Shown here piece by piece: positions 1-8,430 of a stretch of DNA of 40,786 bases (position 1 is the first letter of the stretch; each line of letters starts with the position of its first letter). Where the stretch lies: assembly GCF_004682055.1 (NCBI RefSeq), contig NZ_QUZU01000052.1, forward strand, positions 1 to 40,786. The letters run 5' to 3'. A program made the position numbers and the translations under genes. Source of the DNA: Pseudomonas kairouanensis (GTDB lineage Bacteria > Pseudomonadota > Gammaproteobacteria > Pseudomonadales > Pseudomonadaceae). The notes below the pieces were generated by a model. That model searched no databases. It was not told the origin of the DNA and was given only the letters and a program-made list of their open reading frames with translations.

Positions 1-241
1 CCGGTTTAACTTCCGGAATCAGGATGGCCTTGCCGTCCTCGTAGCGCGGTTCGTTTTCGTCGTTCTTGCGGTTATGGGGAGCAAAGTACTTTTCGGCGAT
101 GTTGCGTGCCGTGCTGATGGCCGCATCGAAGGTCTCGCGATTGTGCTCGGCAAACCGCTCGCGCTGGGTCAGGCCTTCGGCATCGAGGACTTCGTACAGC
201 TCGAAAGCCAGATTGCGGGAACTGAGCAGCGTCTCGGACAT
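1..241 (-). CDS. Acyl-CoA dehydrogenase, N-terminal part (gene runs off the left edge)
   Basis: Only the first 80 codons are present; the gene continues beyond position 1. The protein begins MSETLLSSRNLAFELYEVLD and continues with TQRERFAEHNRETFDAAIST, then AEKYFAPHNRKNDENEPRY. This is the N-terminal helical segment of the large (about 600-residue) acyl-CoA dehydrogenases that pseudomonads carry, FAD enzymes that oxidise acyl-CoA to enoyl-CoA. The FAD and catalytic regions lie outside the window, so the substrate cannot be judged. The ATG (complement of 239-241) is the natural start because family members begin this way. A weak AGGT lies about 10 bases upstream. Related proteins are often named after the methylmercaptopropionyl-CoA dehydrogenase DmdC, but that activity should not be assumed. 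Confidence 0.75.
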   Translation of the reverse strand, partial: MSETLLSSRNLAFELYEVLDAEGLTQRERFAEHNRETFDAAISTARNIAEKYFAPHNRKNDENEPRYEDGKAILIPEVKP

Positions 242-358
242 GGCGGCTTACCTATTGAGGAGTTGGCCTGAGTCTAAGTGTGCGAATGGAGGGTGGATAG
301 CAAGATTGATCTGGGTGATAAAGGGGCAAAACGCGGATAGGGGAGAGAAACGCGGTCC

Positions 359-454
359 AAATGTGGGAGCGGGCTTGCTCGCGAAAGCGGTGGGTCAGTC
401 AACTCATTCGGTGACTGACCCTGTGCATTCGCGAGCAAGCCCGCTCCCACATTT
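359..454. repeat. REP/BIME-type inverted repeat 1
   Basis: Two perfect 26-bp arms (359-384 and 429-454) hold the Pseudomonas REP core GTGGGAGCGGGCTTGC. Inside them is a second stem, GGTCAGTC (393-400) against GACTGACC (413-420). The element lies between the 3' end of putA and the divergent-side acyl-CoA dehydrogenase start, where its long hairpin could end or stabilise the putA transcript. The same family recurs at 11416, 22882 and, in altered form, 30118. Confidence 0.9.
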
Positions 455-472
455 TTGACCGCGTTGTATCAA

Positions 473-3400
473 TTAGCCGATGGTCATCAGGCTGGCGTTA
501 CCACCCGCCGCAGCAGTGTTAACGCTCAACGCCCGCTCAATCACCAGACGCTCCAGGGCAATTGCTGTTTCGCCTTGGGACAAGCCGTGTACGCCAACAA
601 TCGCACCACCACGCTGTGCCACTTGTTGGCACACCGCACGCAATTGGTCGGAATCACCGTGGTGTAGCACTGCGTCGAACACCACTTCGTCCTTGGTCCA
701 GTCAGCCACGCGCTTGATCTTCGCCTGAATCTCTTTAGGCAGGCGTGGGAACAAGGCTTTGGTCAGGTCAGTTTCCGGCCATACCGCTGAACCACCTACG
801 GCCAGTACCGCTGCCAGTTGAGTCAACAGATCGCCTTCTACTTCCGCCAGGCACAACACATGCTCGCGAGGCAGGATGGCGTAGCTGTTGCGCTCGCCGG
901 TCGGGCCCGCCAACTGGCGAGTGATACCGCTTTGCGATTGCGCGGCGAACTGGCTGCACAGGGCGCTCAGGTCGCTGAACTTATTGCTGTCGGCCCAGGT
1001 TTTCAGGGCAGTCAGCGGTTGGCTCATGGCGTCACGCAGGCGTACATCTGGTGCCGCCAGGGCATCGCCACGTACGAAGGACTGCTCGATAGCATCCGTA
1101 GGACGAGTCGACAGCAAACGGTACAGGTACAGCGGGCCACCGGCTTTCGGCCCAGTACCCGACAGGCCTTCGCCGCCGAACGGTTGCACGCCAACGACTG
1201 CGCCGACGATATTACGGTTCACATACACGTTACCGGCATTGACGTTGTCGATCACCTTGGCGATGGTCTCGTCGATGCGGGTGTGCACGCCCAGGGTCAG
1301 GCCATAGCCCGATGCGTTGATCTGGCCGATCAGTTGGTCGATTTCTTTGCGCTTGTAGCGCACCACATGCAGCACCGGGCCGAAGATCTCGCGTTGCAGT
1401 TCGTCGAAGCTTTCCAGTTCGATCAGGGTGGGCATCACAAAGGTGCCGCGTTTGATCTCTTCGCCGTCGGCAATCGCCACCTGGTACACAGTGCGGCCTT
1501 TGTCGCGCATGGCCTGGATGTGCTTCTCGATACCAGCCTTGGCTTCGGCGTCGATCACCGGGCCGATGTCTACCGACAGGCGCTCCGGGTTGCCCAGGCG
1601 GCATTCCGCCATGGCACCCTTGAGCATTTCGATCACACGGTCTGCCGAGTCTTCCTGCAAGCACAGTACGCGCAGGGCCGAGCAACGTTGGCCGGCACTG
1701 TCGAAGGCCGAGGACACCACATCGATGACCACTTGTTCGGTGAGTGCCGAGGAATCGACGATCATCGCGTTCTGGCCACCGGTTTCGGCGATCAGCGGGA
1801 TCGGACGGCCCTGGGTATCCAGGCGGCCAGCGACATTGCGTTGCAGCAGGCGCGCCACTTCGGTGGAACCGGTGAACATCACACCTTTGACGCGTTCATC
1901 GCCAACAAGACGCGCGCCGACGCTTTCGCCCTGACCCGGCAGCAGTTGCAGCACGCCTTCGGGAATACCGGCTTCCAGCAGGATGCGCACGGCTTGTGCG
2001 GCCACCAGCGGGGTTTGCTCGGCAGGCTTGGCCAGTACCGGGTTGCCGGCGGCCAATGCGGCAGCGACTTGGCCGCTGAAAATCGCCAGCGGGAAGTTCC
2101 ACGGGCTGATGCACACCACCGGGCCCAGTGGGCGGTGGGCGTCGTTGGTGAAGTCGTTGCGTGCCTGCACCGCGTAGTAGCGCAGGAAATCCACGGCTTC
2201 ACGCACTTCGGCGATGGCGTTGGCGAAGGTCTTGCCGGCTTCGCGGGCCAGCAGGCCCATCAAAGGTTGGATCTCGCTTTCCATCAGGTCGGCGGCGCGC
2301 TCCAGGATCGCGGCGCGCTCGGCGGGCGGGGTGGCCTGCCAGATCGGGCCGGCGCTGATGGCGCACTGGATGGCGTTGTCGACGTCTTCGATGGTGGCTT
2401 CTTGTACGTGGCCAACCACGTCACGCAGGTCGGACGGGTTCAGCACTGGCGCTGCAGCTTGCTCGCTGGAGGCGCAACCGAGCATCGGCGCGGCTTTCCA
2501 GTTGTTATGGGCCGTGGCCAGCAAGGCGCAGGACAGCGACGCCAGGCGGTGTTCGTTGGCCAGGTCGATACCGGCCGAGTTGGCGCGCTCGCTGCCGTAC
2601 AGGTCACGCGGCAAGGGGATGCGCGGGTGCGGCAGGCCGAAACCGCCTTCCTGGGTGGCCATTTGCTCGATGCTGGCCACTGGATCAGCCACCAGTTCCT
2701 GAATGGAAATGGACTGGTCGGCAATACGGTTGACGAACGAAGTGTTCGCGCCGTTTTCCAGCAAGCGACGCACCAGGTAAGCCAGCAGTGTTTCGTGGGT
2801 GCCGACCGGCGCGTACACACGGCACGGACGGTTCAGTTTGCCTTCGGAAACCTTGCCTACAACCTGCTCGTACAGCGGTTCACCCATGCCGTGCAGGCAC
2901 TGGAACTCGTACTGGCCGGGGTAATAGTTCTGACCGGCAATATGGTAGATGGCCGACAGGGTATGGGCGTTGTGGGTAGCGAACTGCGGGTAGATGACTT
3001 CCGGCACCGACAGCAGTTTGCGTGCACAGGCGATGTAGGAAACGTCGGTGTACACCTTGCGGGTATACACCGGGTAGCCTTCCAGGCCTTCGACCTGGGC
3101 GCGCTTGATCTCGCTGTCCCAGTACGCGCCTTTTACCAGGCGGATCATCAGGCGATGGCGGCTGCGGCGCGCCAGGTCGATGACGTAGTCGATCACATAC
3201 GGGCAACGCTTCTGGTAAGCCTGGATCACAAAACCGATGCCGTTCCAGCCGGTCAGTTGCGGCTCGAAGCACAGGCGCTCCAGCAGGTCCAGGGACAGCT
3301 CCAGGCGGTCGGCTTCTTCGGCATCGATGTTCAGGCCGATGTCGTATTGCTTGGCCAGCAGGGTCAGGGACAGCAGGCGCGGGTACAGCTCGTCCATCAC

Positions 3401-4426
3401 ACGCTCGTACTGCGCACGGCTGTAACGCGGGTGCAGTGCCGAGAGCTTGATGGAGATGCCCGGGCCTTCATAGATCCCACGGCCGTGGGAGGCTTTGCCG
3501 ATGGAATGGATAGCTTGTTCGTACGAGGCCAGGTATTTCTGGGCGTCGTGTTCGGTGAGTGCGGCTTCACCGAGCATGTCGTAGGAATAGCGGAAACCCT
3601 TGGCTTCGAACTTGCTGGCGTTGGCCAGGGCTTCGGCGATGGTTTCGCCGGTGACGAACTGCTCGCCCATCAGGCGCATGGCCATGTCGACGCCCTTGCG
3701 GATCATCGGCTCGCCGCTCTTGCCGATGATGCGGCTCAGGGAGGAGGTAAGGCCTGCTTCGTTATGGGTGGCGACCAGCTTGCCGGTCAGCAGCAGGCCC
3801 CAGGTGGCGGCGTTGACGAACAGCGACGGGCTGTTGCCCAGGTGCGGATGCCAGTTGCCGGTGCTGATCTTGTCGCGGATCAGCGCGTCGCGTGTGCCCT
3901 TGTCCGGGATGCGCAGCAGCGCTTCGGCCAGGCACATCAGCGCTACGCCTTCCTGGGACGACAGGGAAAACTCTTGCAACAGGCCCTGAACAATACCGGC
4001 ACGGCCGCCGGCACTCTTCTGGTTGCGCAGTTTTTCGGCGATGGTGGCGGCCAGCTTGTTGGTGGCTTCGGCCATCGGGGCTGGTAGGCGGGCCTGTTCG
4101 ATCAGCATTGGCACCACTTCCGGCTCTGGGCGGCGGTAAGCAGCGGTGATCGAAGCTCGCAGTACCGATTGCGGCAGGATGCTCTCGGCGAACTCCAGGA
4201 AGCACTGGTGAGCGTGATCGGTCTGGACCTCGCCTGCGTCATCAGCGTCTTTGGTGCTCGAACCGTTCAGCTCGGTAAGGGTTGCACCACCCTCAAGTTT
4301 CTCCAGGTAATTGAAAATCGCCTGCTTGATCAGCCAGTGCGGCGTGCGATCAATGGAGGTCGCGGCAGCCTTAAGGCGTTCGCGGGTCGGGTCGTCGAGT
4401 TTGACCCCAAGGGTGGTCGTCGCCAT
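473..4426 (-). CDS. putA: Trifunctional PutA: proline dehydrogenase, P5C dehydrogenase and transcriptional repressor
   Basis: PutA oxidises proline to glutamate in two steps and, in many Gammaproteobacteria, represses the put genes when proline is absent. The 1317-residue protein starts with a ribbon-helix-helix DNA-binding domain (residues 2-47, TTTLGVKLDD then RTPHWLIKQAIFNYLEKLE), almost identical to the E. coli one. The FAD-dependent proline dehydrogenase barrel follows (about 260-560, with GPGISIKLSALHPRY and LMIRLVKGAYWD). Next is the NAD-dependent P5C dehydrogenase (about 640-1110), with its catalytic cysteine in GQRCSALRV at residue 915. A C-terminal domain of about 200 residues closes the protein. 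The ATG at 4426 is preferred over an in-frame ATG at 4462: it has GAGG about 8 bases upstream, and the protein then begins exactly at the ribbon-helix-helix domain. putP diverges from it across an array of GTTGCA hexamers, which fits autoregulation. The 3' end is followed by a REP hairpin. Confidence 0.97.
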   Translation of the reverse strand: MATTTLGVKLDDPTRERLKAAATSIDRTPHWLIKQAIFNYLEKLEGGATLTELNGSSTKDADDAGEVQTDHAHQCFLEFAESILPQSVLRASITAAYRRPEPEVVPMLIEQARLPAPMAEATNKLAATIAEKLRNQKSAGGRAGIVQGLLQEFSLSSQEGVALMCLAEALLRIPDKGTRDALIRDKISTGNWHPHLGNSPSLFVNAATWGLLLTGKLVATHNEAGLTSSLSRIIGKSGEPMIRKGVDMAMRLMGEQFVTGETIAEALANASKFEAKGFRYSYDMLGEAALTEHDAQKYLASYEQAIHSIGKASHGRGIYEGPGISIKLSALHPRYSRAQYERVMDELYPRLLSLTLLAKQYDIGLNIDAEEADRLELSLDLLERLCFEPQLTGWNGIGFVIQAYQKRCPYVIDYVIDLARRSRHRLMIRLVKGAYWDSEIKRAQVEGLEGYPVYTRKVYTDVSYIACARKLLSVPEVIYPQFATHNAHTLSAIYHIAGQNYYPGQYEFQCLHGMGEPLYEQVVGKVSEGKLNRPCRVYAPVGTHETLLAYLVRRLLENGANTSFVNRIADQSISIQELVADPVASIEQMATQEGGFGLPHPRIPLPRDLYGSERANSAGIDLANEHRLASLSCALLATAHNNWKAAPMLGCASSEQAAAPVLNPSDLRDVVGHVQEATIEDVDNAIQCAISAGPIWQATPPAERAAILERAADLMESEIQPLMGLLAREAGKTFANAIAEVREAVDFLRYYAVQARNDFTNDAHRPLGPVVCISPWNFPLAIFSGQVAAALAAGNPVLAKPAEQTPLVAAQAVRILLEAGIPEGVLQLLPGQGESVGARLVGDERVKGVMFTGSTEVARLLQRNVAGRLDTQGRPIPLIAETGGQNAMIVDSSALTEQVVIDVVSSAFDSAGQRCSALRVLCLQEDSADRVIEMLKGAMAECRLGNPERLSVDIGPVIDAEAKAGIEKHIQAMRDKGRTVYQVAIADGEEIKRGTFVMPTLIELESFDELQREIFGPVLHVVRYKRKEIDQLIGQINASGYGLTLGVHTRIDETIAKVIDNVNAGNVYVNRNIVGAVVGVQPFGGEGLSGTGPKAGGPLYLYRLLSTRPTDAIEQSFVRGDALAAPDVRLRDAMSQPLTALKTWADSNKFSDLSALCSQFAAQSQSGITRQLAGPTGERNSYAILPREHVLCLAEVEGDLLTQLAAVLAVGGSAVWPETDLTKALFPRLPKEIQAKIKRVADWTKDEVVFDAVLHHGDSDQLRAVCQQVAQRGGAIVGVHGLSQGETAIALERLVIERALSVNTAAAGGNASLMTIG

Positions 4427-4498
4427 TTTCTTATCCTCATGGGTGCCACTACCGAGTGGCATCAGCTGGCGGCAAGATTAGCTTTGCGCTGACAGAGG

Positions 4499-4737
4499 TG
4501 CAACCGGGTGCAACCCTTTTTATGCATGAAATTTTCGAAGGGTTGCATGAAAAAAAAGCACCCTCGACCGAATGCGCTTCAGGGTGGTGCATTTGCTTCT
4601 GAGATCGGCTGTTCTTGCTCCGAAAAGGAGCAAAAACGCGGTGTTTTCCGTATTTGGCACCAGGGTGCAACTTATTCTCAAGAAACTGGTTGCACCTTAT
4701 TTGCTTTGTTGAATAGCATTCGCGGCCAAGGTGCAAC
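4499..4737. promoter_or_regulatory. Array of six PutA operator hexamers (GTTGCA/TGCAAC) between putA and putP
   Basis: Exact copies of GTTGCA, on either strand, lie at 4499-4504, 4509-4514, 4542-4547, 4666-4671, 4689-4694 and 4732-4737. Most sit in a wider GGTGCAACC or GGTTGCACC setting. They fall into a putA-proximal group of three and a putP-proximal group of three. GTTGCA is the known target core of the E. coli PutA ribbon-helix-helix domain, and that domain is conserved in the neighbouring putA, so PutA is the likely binder. The whole 460-bp intergenic region (4427-4886) has no credible gene. Small open frames here (for example 4508-4765) look like chance. Confidence 0.8.
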
Positions 4738-4761
4738 CACTTCGAAGGTTTGGTTCATCGG

Positions 4762-4788
4762 CTGACGGCTTTCCTGGGGAAACGTCAG
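4762..4788 (+). other. Imperfect hairpin in the putP leader
   Basis: CTGACG (4762-4767) pairs with CGTCAG (4783-4788), and the stem continues inward with TTTCC against GGAAA past a two-base bulge. It lies about 100 bases before the putP start. No T-tract follows, so it is not an obvious terminator. It could be an operator or an mRNA structure; the function is unknown. Confidence 0.35.
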
Positions 4789-4860
4789 TCATAAATGCGC
4801 GGCACGCAGTAACGTCTACCTACTTTCAGTGGGTGGCCGTCTGACAGACCGCCGCTACAT

Positions 4861-4868
4861 AAAAACAA
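4861..4868 (+). promoter_or_regulatory. Possible Crc/Hfq catabolite-repression motif in the putP mRNA
   Basis: AAAAACAA fits the Pseudomonas Crc/Hfq target pattern AANAANAA exactly and ends 18 bases before the putP ATG, overlapping the region where ribosomes load. Translational repression of amino acid uptake by Crc/Hfq is well known in pseudomonads, but an 8-base A-rich motif is weak evidence alone. Confidence 0.4.
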
Positions 4869-4886
4869 AGCCAGGGCGTCACTCAT

Positions 4887-6371
4887 ATGAGCGTTAGTAA
4901 TCCAACCCTGATCACGTTCGTGATCTACATCGCAGCAATGGTGCTGATTGGCTTCATGGCCTATCGCTCCACCAACAACCTTTCCGATTACATCCTCGGC
5001 GGTCGCAGCCTGGGTAGCGTGGTTACCGCCTTGTCGGCCGGTGCCTCGGATATGAGCGGCTGGTTGCTGATGGGCCTGCCGGGCGCCATCTACATGTCTG
5101 GCCTGTCGGAAAGCTGGATCGCCATCGGCCTGATCGTCGGTGCCTACCTCAACTGGCTGTTCGTGGCCGGTCGCCTGCGGGTGCAGACCGAACACAACGG
5201 CGACGCCCTGACCCTGCCGGACTACTTCTCCAGCCGCTTCGAAGATAAAAGCGGCTTGCTGCGGATCATCTCTGCGGTGGTGATCCTGGTGTTCTTCACC
5301 ATCTACTGCGCCTCCGGCATCGTGGCCGGTGCCCGTCTGTTCGAAAGCACCTTCGGCATGTCCTACGAGACTGCGCTGTGGGCCGGTGCTGCCGCGACTA
5401 TTGCCTACACCTTCGTCGGTGGTTTCCTGGCAGTGAGCTGGACCGATACCGTACAAGCCACCCTGATGATCTTTGCGTTGATCCTTACGCCGATCATCGT
5501 GCTGCTGGCTACCGGTGGCGTTGATACCACCTTCCTGGCCATCGAAGCGAAGAACCCCGACAACTTCAACATGCTGAAAAACACCACCTTCATCGGCATC
5601 ATTTCGCTGATGGGCTGGGGCCTGGGTTACTTCGGCCAACCGCATATCCTGGCGCGCTTCATGGCGGCGGATTCGGTAAAGTCGATTGCCAAGGCACGTC
5701 GCATCTCCATGACCTGGATGATCCTGTGCCTGGGCGGCACCGTGGCGGTGGGCTTCTTCGGTATCGCTTACTTCTCGGCGCACCCGGAAGTCGCGGGCCC
5801 GGTCAACGAGAACCACGAGCGTGTGTTCATCGAACTGGCCAAGCTGCTGTTCAACCCATGGATCGCTGGCGTACTGCTGTCGGCCATCCTGGCAGCGGTC
5901 ATGAGCACCTTGAGCTGCCAATTGCTGGTGTGCTCCAGTGCCCTGACCGAAGACTTCTACAAAACCTTCCTGCGCAAGAACGCCTCCCAGGTTGAACTGG
6001 TGTGGGTAGGCCGCCTGATGGTGTTGCTGGTCGCGCTGATCGCCATCGCCATGGCCGCCAACCCGGAAAACCGCGTACTGGGCCTGGTGAGCTACGCCTG
6101 GGCAGGTTTTGGCGCCGCGTTCGGCCCTGTGGTGCTGATCTCGGTGATCTGGAAAGGCATGACCCGCAACGGCGCCCTTGCCGGCATCCTGGTGGGAGCC
6201 ATCACCGTGATCGTGTGGAAACACTTCGAACTGCTGGGCCTGTACGAAATCATCCCAGGCTTTATCTTCGCCAGCCTCGCGATCTACTTCGTGAGCAAGA
6301 TGGGCGCACCGACTGCAGGTATGGTCGAGCGTTTTGATGCGGCGGAGAAGGACTACAACCTCAACAAGTGA
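4887..6371 (+). CDS. putP: Sodium/proline symporter PutP
   Basis: This inner-membrane protein imports proline with Na+ and supplies the substrate of PutA. It has 494 residues, close to the E. coli PutP length, and is hydrophobic throughout with about 13 predicted membrane segments. Key E. coli positions fall at the same numbers: Arg40 (GGRSLG), Asp55 and Ser57 in ASDMSGW, and Ser340-Thr341 in AAVMSTLS. These residues bind or lie close to sodium and proline in the LeuT-fold transporters. The ATG at 4887 gives the standard N-terminus (ITFVIYIAAMVLIGF); the ribosome site is weak (CCAGGG about 10 bases upstream). The gene is divergent from putA and probably shares its operators. A strong terminator follows at 6410. 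Confidence 0.97.
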   Translation: MSVSNPTLITFVIYIAAMVLIGFMAYRSTNNLSDYILGGRSLGSVVTALSAGASDMSGWLLMGLPGAIYMSGLSESWIAIGLIVGAYLNWLFVAGRLRVQTEHNGDALTLPDYFSSRFEDKSGLLRIISAVVILVFFTIYCASGIVAGARLFESTFGMSYETALWAGAAATIAYTFVGGFLAVSWTDTVQATLMIFALILTPIIVLLATGGVDTTFLAIEAKNPDNFNMLKNTTFIGIISLMGWGLGYFGQPHILARFMAADSVKSIAKARRISMTWMILCLGGTVAVGFFGIAYFSAHPEVAGPVNENHERVFIELAKLLFNPWIAGVLLSAILAAVMSTLSCQLLVCSSALTEDFYKTFLRKNASQVELVWVGRLMVLLVALIAIAMAANPENRVLGLVSYAWAGFGAAFGPVVLISVIWKGMTRNGALAGILVGAITVIVWKHFELLGLYEIIPGFIFASLAIYFVSKMGAPTAGMVERFDAAEKDYNLNK

Positions 6372-6409
6372 TTTGTCAGGTGCCTGGCGCCCGATGAATT
6401 GAAAGAAAG

Positions 6410-6440
6410 GCCCGCACCTTATGGATGGCGGGCTTTTTTT
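6410..6440 (+). terminator. Rho-independent terminator after putP
   Basis: GCCCGC (6410-6415) pairs with GCGGGC (6428-6433) and is followed at once by seven T residues. It lies 38 bases after the putP stop and separates putP from vgrG. Confidence 0.85.
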
Positions 6441-6574
6441 ACGTGTAATTTGAGCCGCTTGGAAGACCCGCCAGGCGCCTTGGCGTAGGTTTTTACTGAT
6501 TTACAGGGGGCGTGCACTGCCTGGGCGAGCAGTGATGCAGAATCCCTCGCTCACCCTTCGCAGAGAAACACCGG

Positions 6575-8404
6575 ATGTTCGCTCCTGCCAATCAAAGCGC
6601 CTTCAACCTGACCCTGCATGGCGTTGACAACGACCTGAGGGTCCTCGGTTTCAACGGCACCGAAGCGCTCAGCCAACCCTACTGTTTTGATCTTGAATTG
6701 GTCAGCGAGCAATCCGGACTCGACCTGGACAGCCTCCTGCACCAGCAAGCCTACCTGGCCTTCGATGATCAGGGGCACGGTGTTCACGGGTTGGTGTACC
6801 GAGTCGCGCAGGGGGATTGCGGCCGGCGGTTGACGCGCTATCGGCTCAGCCTTGTACCGCAGCTTGCCTACCTGGAACACAGCAGCCACCAGCGTATTTT
6901 CCAGCACCAGACGGTGCCGCAAATCATTGCGCAGGTGCTGGTGGGGCAGGGTATCCAGCGTGATTGTTTCGTGTTCCGGCTCAGCGGCACCTATCCCGAG
7001 CGCGAGTATTGCGTGCAGTTTGGCGAGAGTGATCTGGCGTTCATCCAGCGGCTGTGTGCCGAGCTGGGCATTCACTATCACTTCCAGCATTCGACCGAGC
7101 AGCACCTGTTGGTATTTGGTGATGATCAAACCGTATTCCCTCAGGCTGACCAGCCTACCCCCTATACCCCTGGCTCCGGGATGGTGGCGGATACGCCGGC
7201 GATCAAGCGCTTTGCAGTGCAGGTGGAAACCCGCACGACGGCCGTGAACCTGCGTGATTACGATTTGCGCAAGCCGGGCCTAGCGTTGGAAAGCGCGGTG
7301 TCCGGCGAGCAGGCGCCCCACCTCGAAGTGCAGCATTACCCCGGCCACTTCAGCGACAGGGCCCATGGCAAATACCTCGCTCAGCGCAGTTTGGAGCGCC
7401 ACCGCAGCGGCTACCGCGTCGCGCGGGGCAGCGGCGATGAGCCGGCATTGGCCAGTGGACGTTTCCTCAAGCTGGCCGGCCACTCGCGTGAAGAGTGGAA
7501 CGATTTGTGGTTGGTGACCCAGGTCACCCACGAGGGCAAGCAACCCCAGGTGTTGGAGGAGGCAGTGACCGAAGTGGCCGCTGGGGATTTTCGCCAGGGC
7601 TACCGCAATGAATTTACTGCAACGCCCTGGGATGTGGTTTTTCGTCCGCCCCTGCCTGAGCCACGCTCGAACATGGCGGGCTATCAGAACGCCGTGGTCA
7701 CCGGCCCTGCCGACAGTGAAATCCACTGCGACGAATTCGGGCGGGTCAAGGTGCAACTGGCCTGGGACCGCAGTGGCGAGCACAACGAGCATTCCAGTTG
7801 CTGGCTGCGGGTCGCCAGCGGCTGGGCCCATGACCGTTATGGCGTGGTGCTGATCCCGCGAGTCGGTATGGAGGTGCTGGTGGGCTTCGTCAATGGTGAT
7901 AGGGACATGCCCGTGGTGGTGGGCTGCCTGCCCAACGCCTCTACGCCCGTACCCCTCGACCTTCCGGCAGACAAGACCCGCAGTGTTTTTCGCAGCCAAA
8001 GCAGCCCCGGTGGCGGTGGCTACAACGAACTGCGTATCGAAGACCGCAAGGGCGCCGAGGAAATCTACCTGCATGCCCAGCGCGACTGGACCCAGCATGT
8101 GTTGAACGACCAGAAGGTGACGGTAGGCCGAGCCATTCAGATTGGCGCCGGGCAAAGCGTGGTGATCGATGCGGGCGCCAGCGTGATGATCCAGGCCGGT
8201 GGGCACTCTATTTCCATTTCGGCCGCCGGGATTTTCAGCAGCGTGCCGATCGAGCTCGGCGGTGCGCCTGCGCCCTTGATACCCGGTTTGACCGAGACGT
8301 TGCTGGCCCCCCTGAGCCGCTTGCAAGTGGCCACCTTCAAGCGCAGCGCGCCGTTTTGCGAAGAGTGTGAACGCTGCAAGAACGGCCTTTGCAAGATCGC
8401 CTGA
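6575..8404 (+). CDS. vgrG: Type VI secretion spike protein VgrG (TssI)
   Basis: VgrG trimers cap the Hcp tube of the type VI secretion system and carry effectors out of the cell. The 609-residue protein shows the phage gp27-like part first (FNLTLHGVDNDLRVLGFNGTEALSQ; then CVQFGESDLAFIQRLCAELG near residue 145). The gp5-like OB fold follows (HCDEFGRVKVQLAWDR, SCWLRVASGWAHDRYGVVLIPRVGMEV) and then a short beta-helix needle (about 500-570). There is no long C-terminal toxin domain. The tail ends in a cysteine cluster CEECERCKNGLC (CX2CX2CX4C), possibly a metal site. A DUF4123 adaptor gene starts 26 bases downstream. No other type VI structural gene is in the window, so this is an orphan vgrG locus relying on a secretion apparatus encoded elsewhere. 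Confidence 0.93.
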   Translation: MFAPANQSAFNLTLHGVDNDLRVLGFNGTEALSQPYCFDLELVSEQSGLDLDSLLHQQAYLAFDDQGHGVHGLVYRVAQGDCGRRLTRYRLSLVPQLAYLEHSSHQRIFQHQTVPQIIAQVLVGQGIQRDCFVFRLSGTYPEREYCVQFGESDLAFIQRLCAELGIHYHFQHSTEQHLLVFGDDQTVFPQADQPTPYTPGSGMVADTPAIKRFAVQVETRTTAVNLRDYDLRKPGLALESAVSGEQAPHLEVQHYPGHFSDRAHGKYLAQRSLERHRSGYRVARGSGDEPALASGRFLKLAGHSREEWNDLWLVTQVTHEGKQPQVLEEAVTEVAAGDFRQGYRNEFTATPWDVVFRPPLPEPRSNMAGYQNAVVTGPADSEIHCDEFGRVKVQLAWDRSGEHNEHSSCWLRVASGWAHDRYGVVLIPRVGMEVLVGFVNGDRDMPVVVGCLPNASTPVPLDLPADKTRSVFRSQSSPGGGGYNELRIEDRKGAEEIYLHAQRDWTQHVLNDQKVTVGRAIQIGAGQSVVIDAGASVMIQAGGHSISISAAGIFSSVPIELGGAPAPLIPGLTETLLAPLSRLQVATFKRSAPFCEECERCKNGLCKIA

Positions 8405-8430
8405 TTGTCACTTTAAAAGGACTTACGTCG

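Noticed and set aside
818..4087. 1089-codon open frame on the plus strand opposite putA
   Set aside because: It lies wholly within putA, whose domains and motifs are clear. Long antisense frames are common in GC-rich genes, and the translation shows no recognisable domain, only Gln/His/Ala-rich sequence.
4655..4669. Sigma-54-like TTGGCAC...TGCA in the put intergenic region
   Set aside because: The GG-to-GC distance is 11 bases rather than 12, which sigma-54 does not tolerate, and the TGCA part belongs to a PutA hexamer.
4449..4765. Short open frames in the putA-putP intergenic region
   Set aside because: They run through the PutA operator array, have no ribosome sites of note and no recognisable product.
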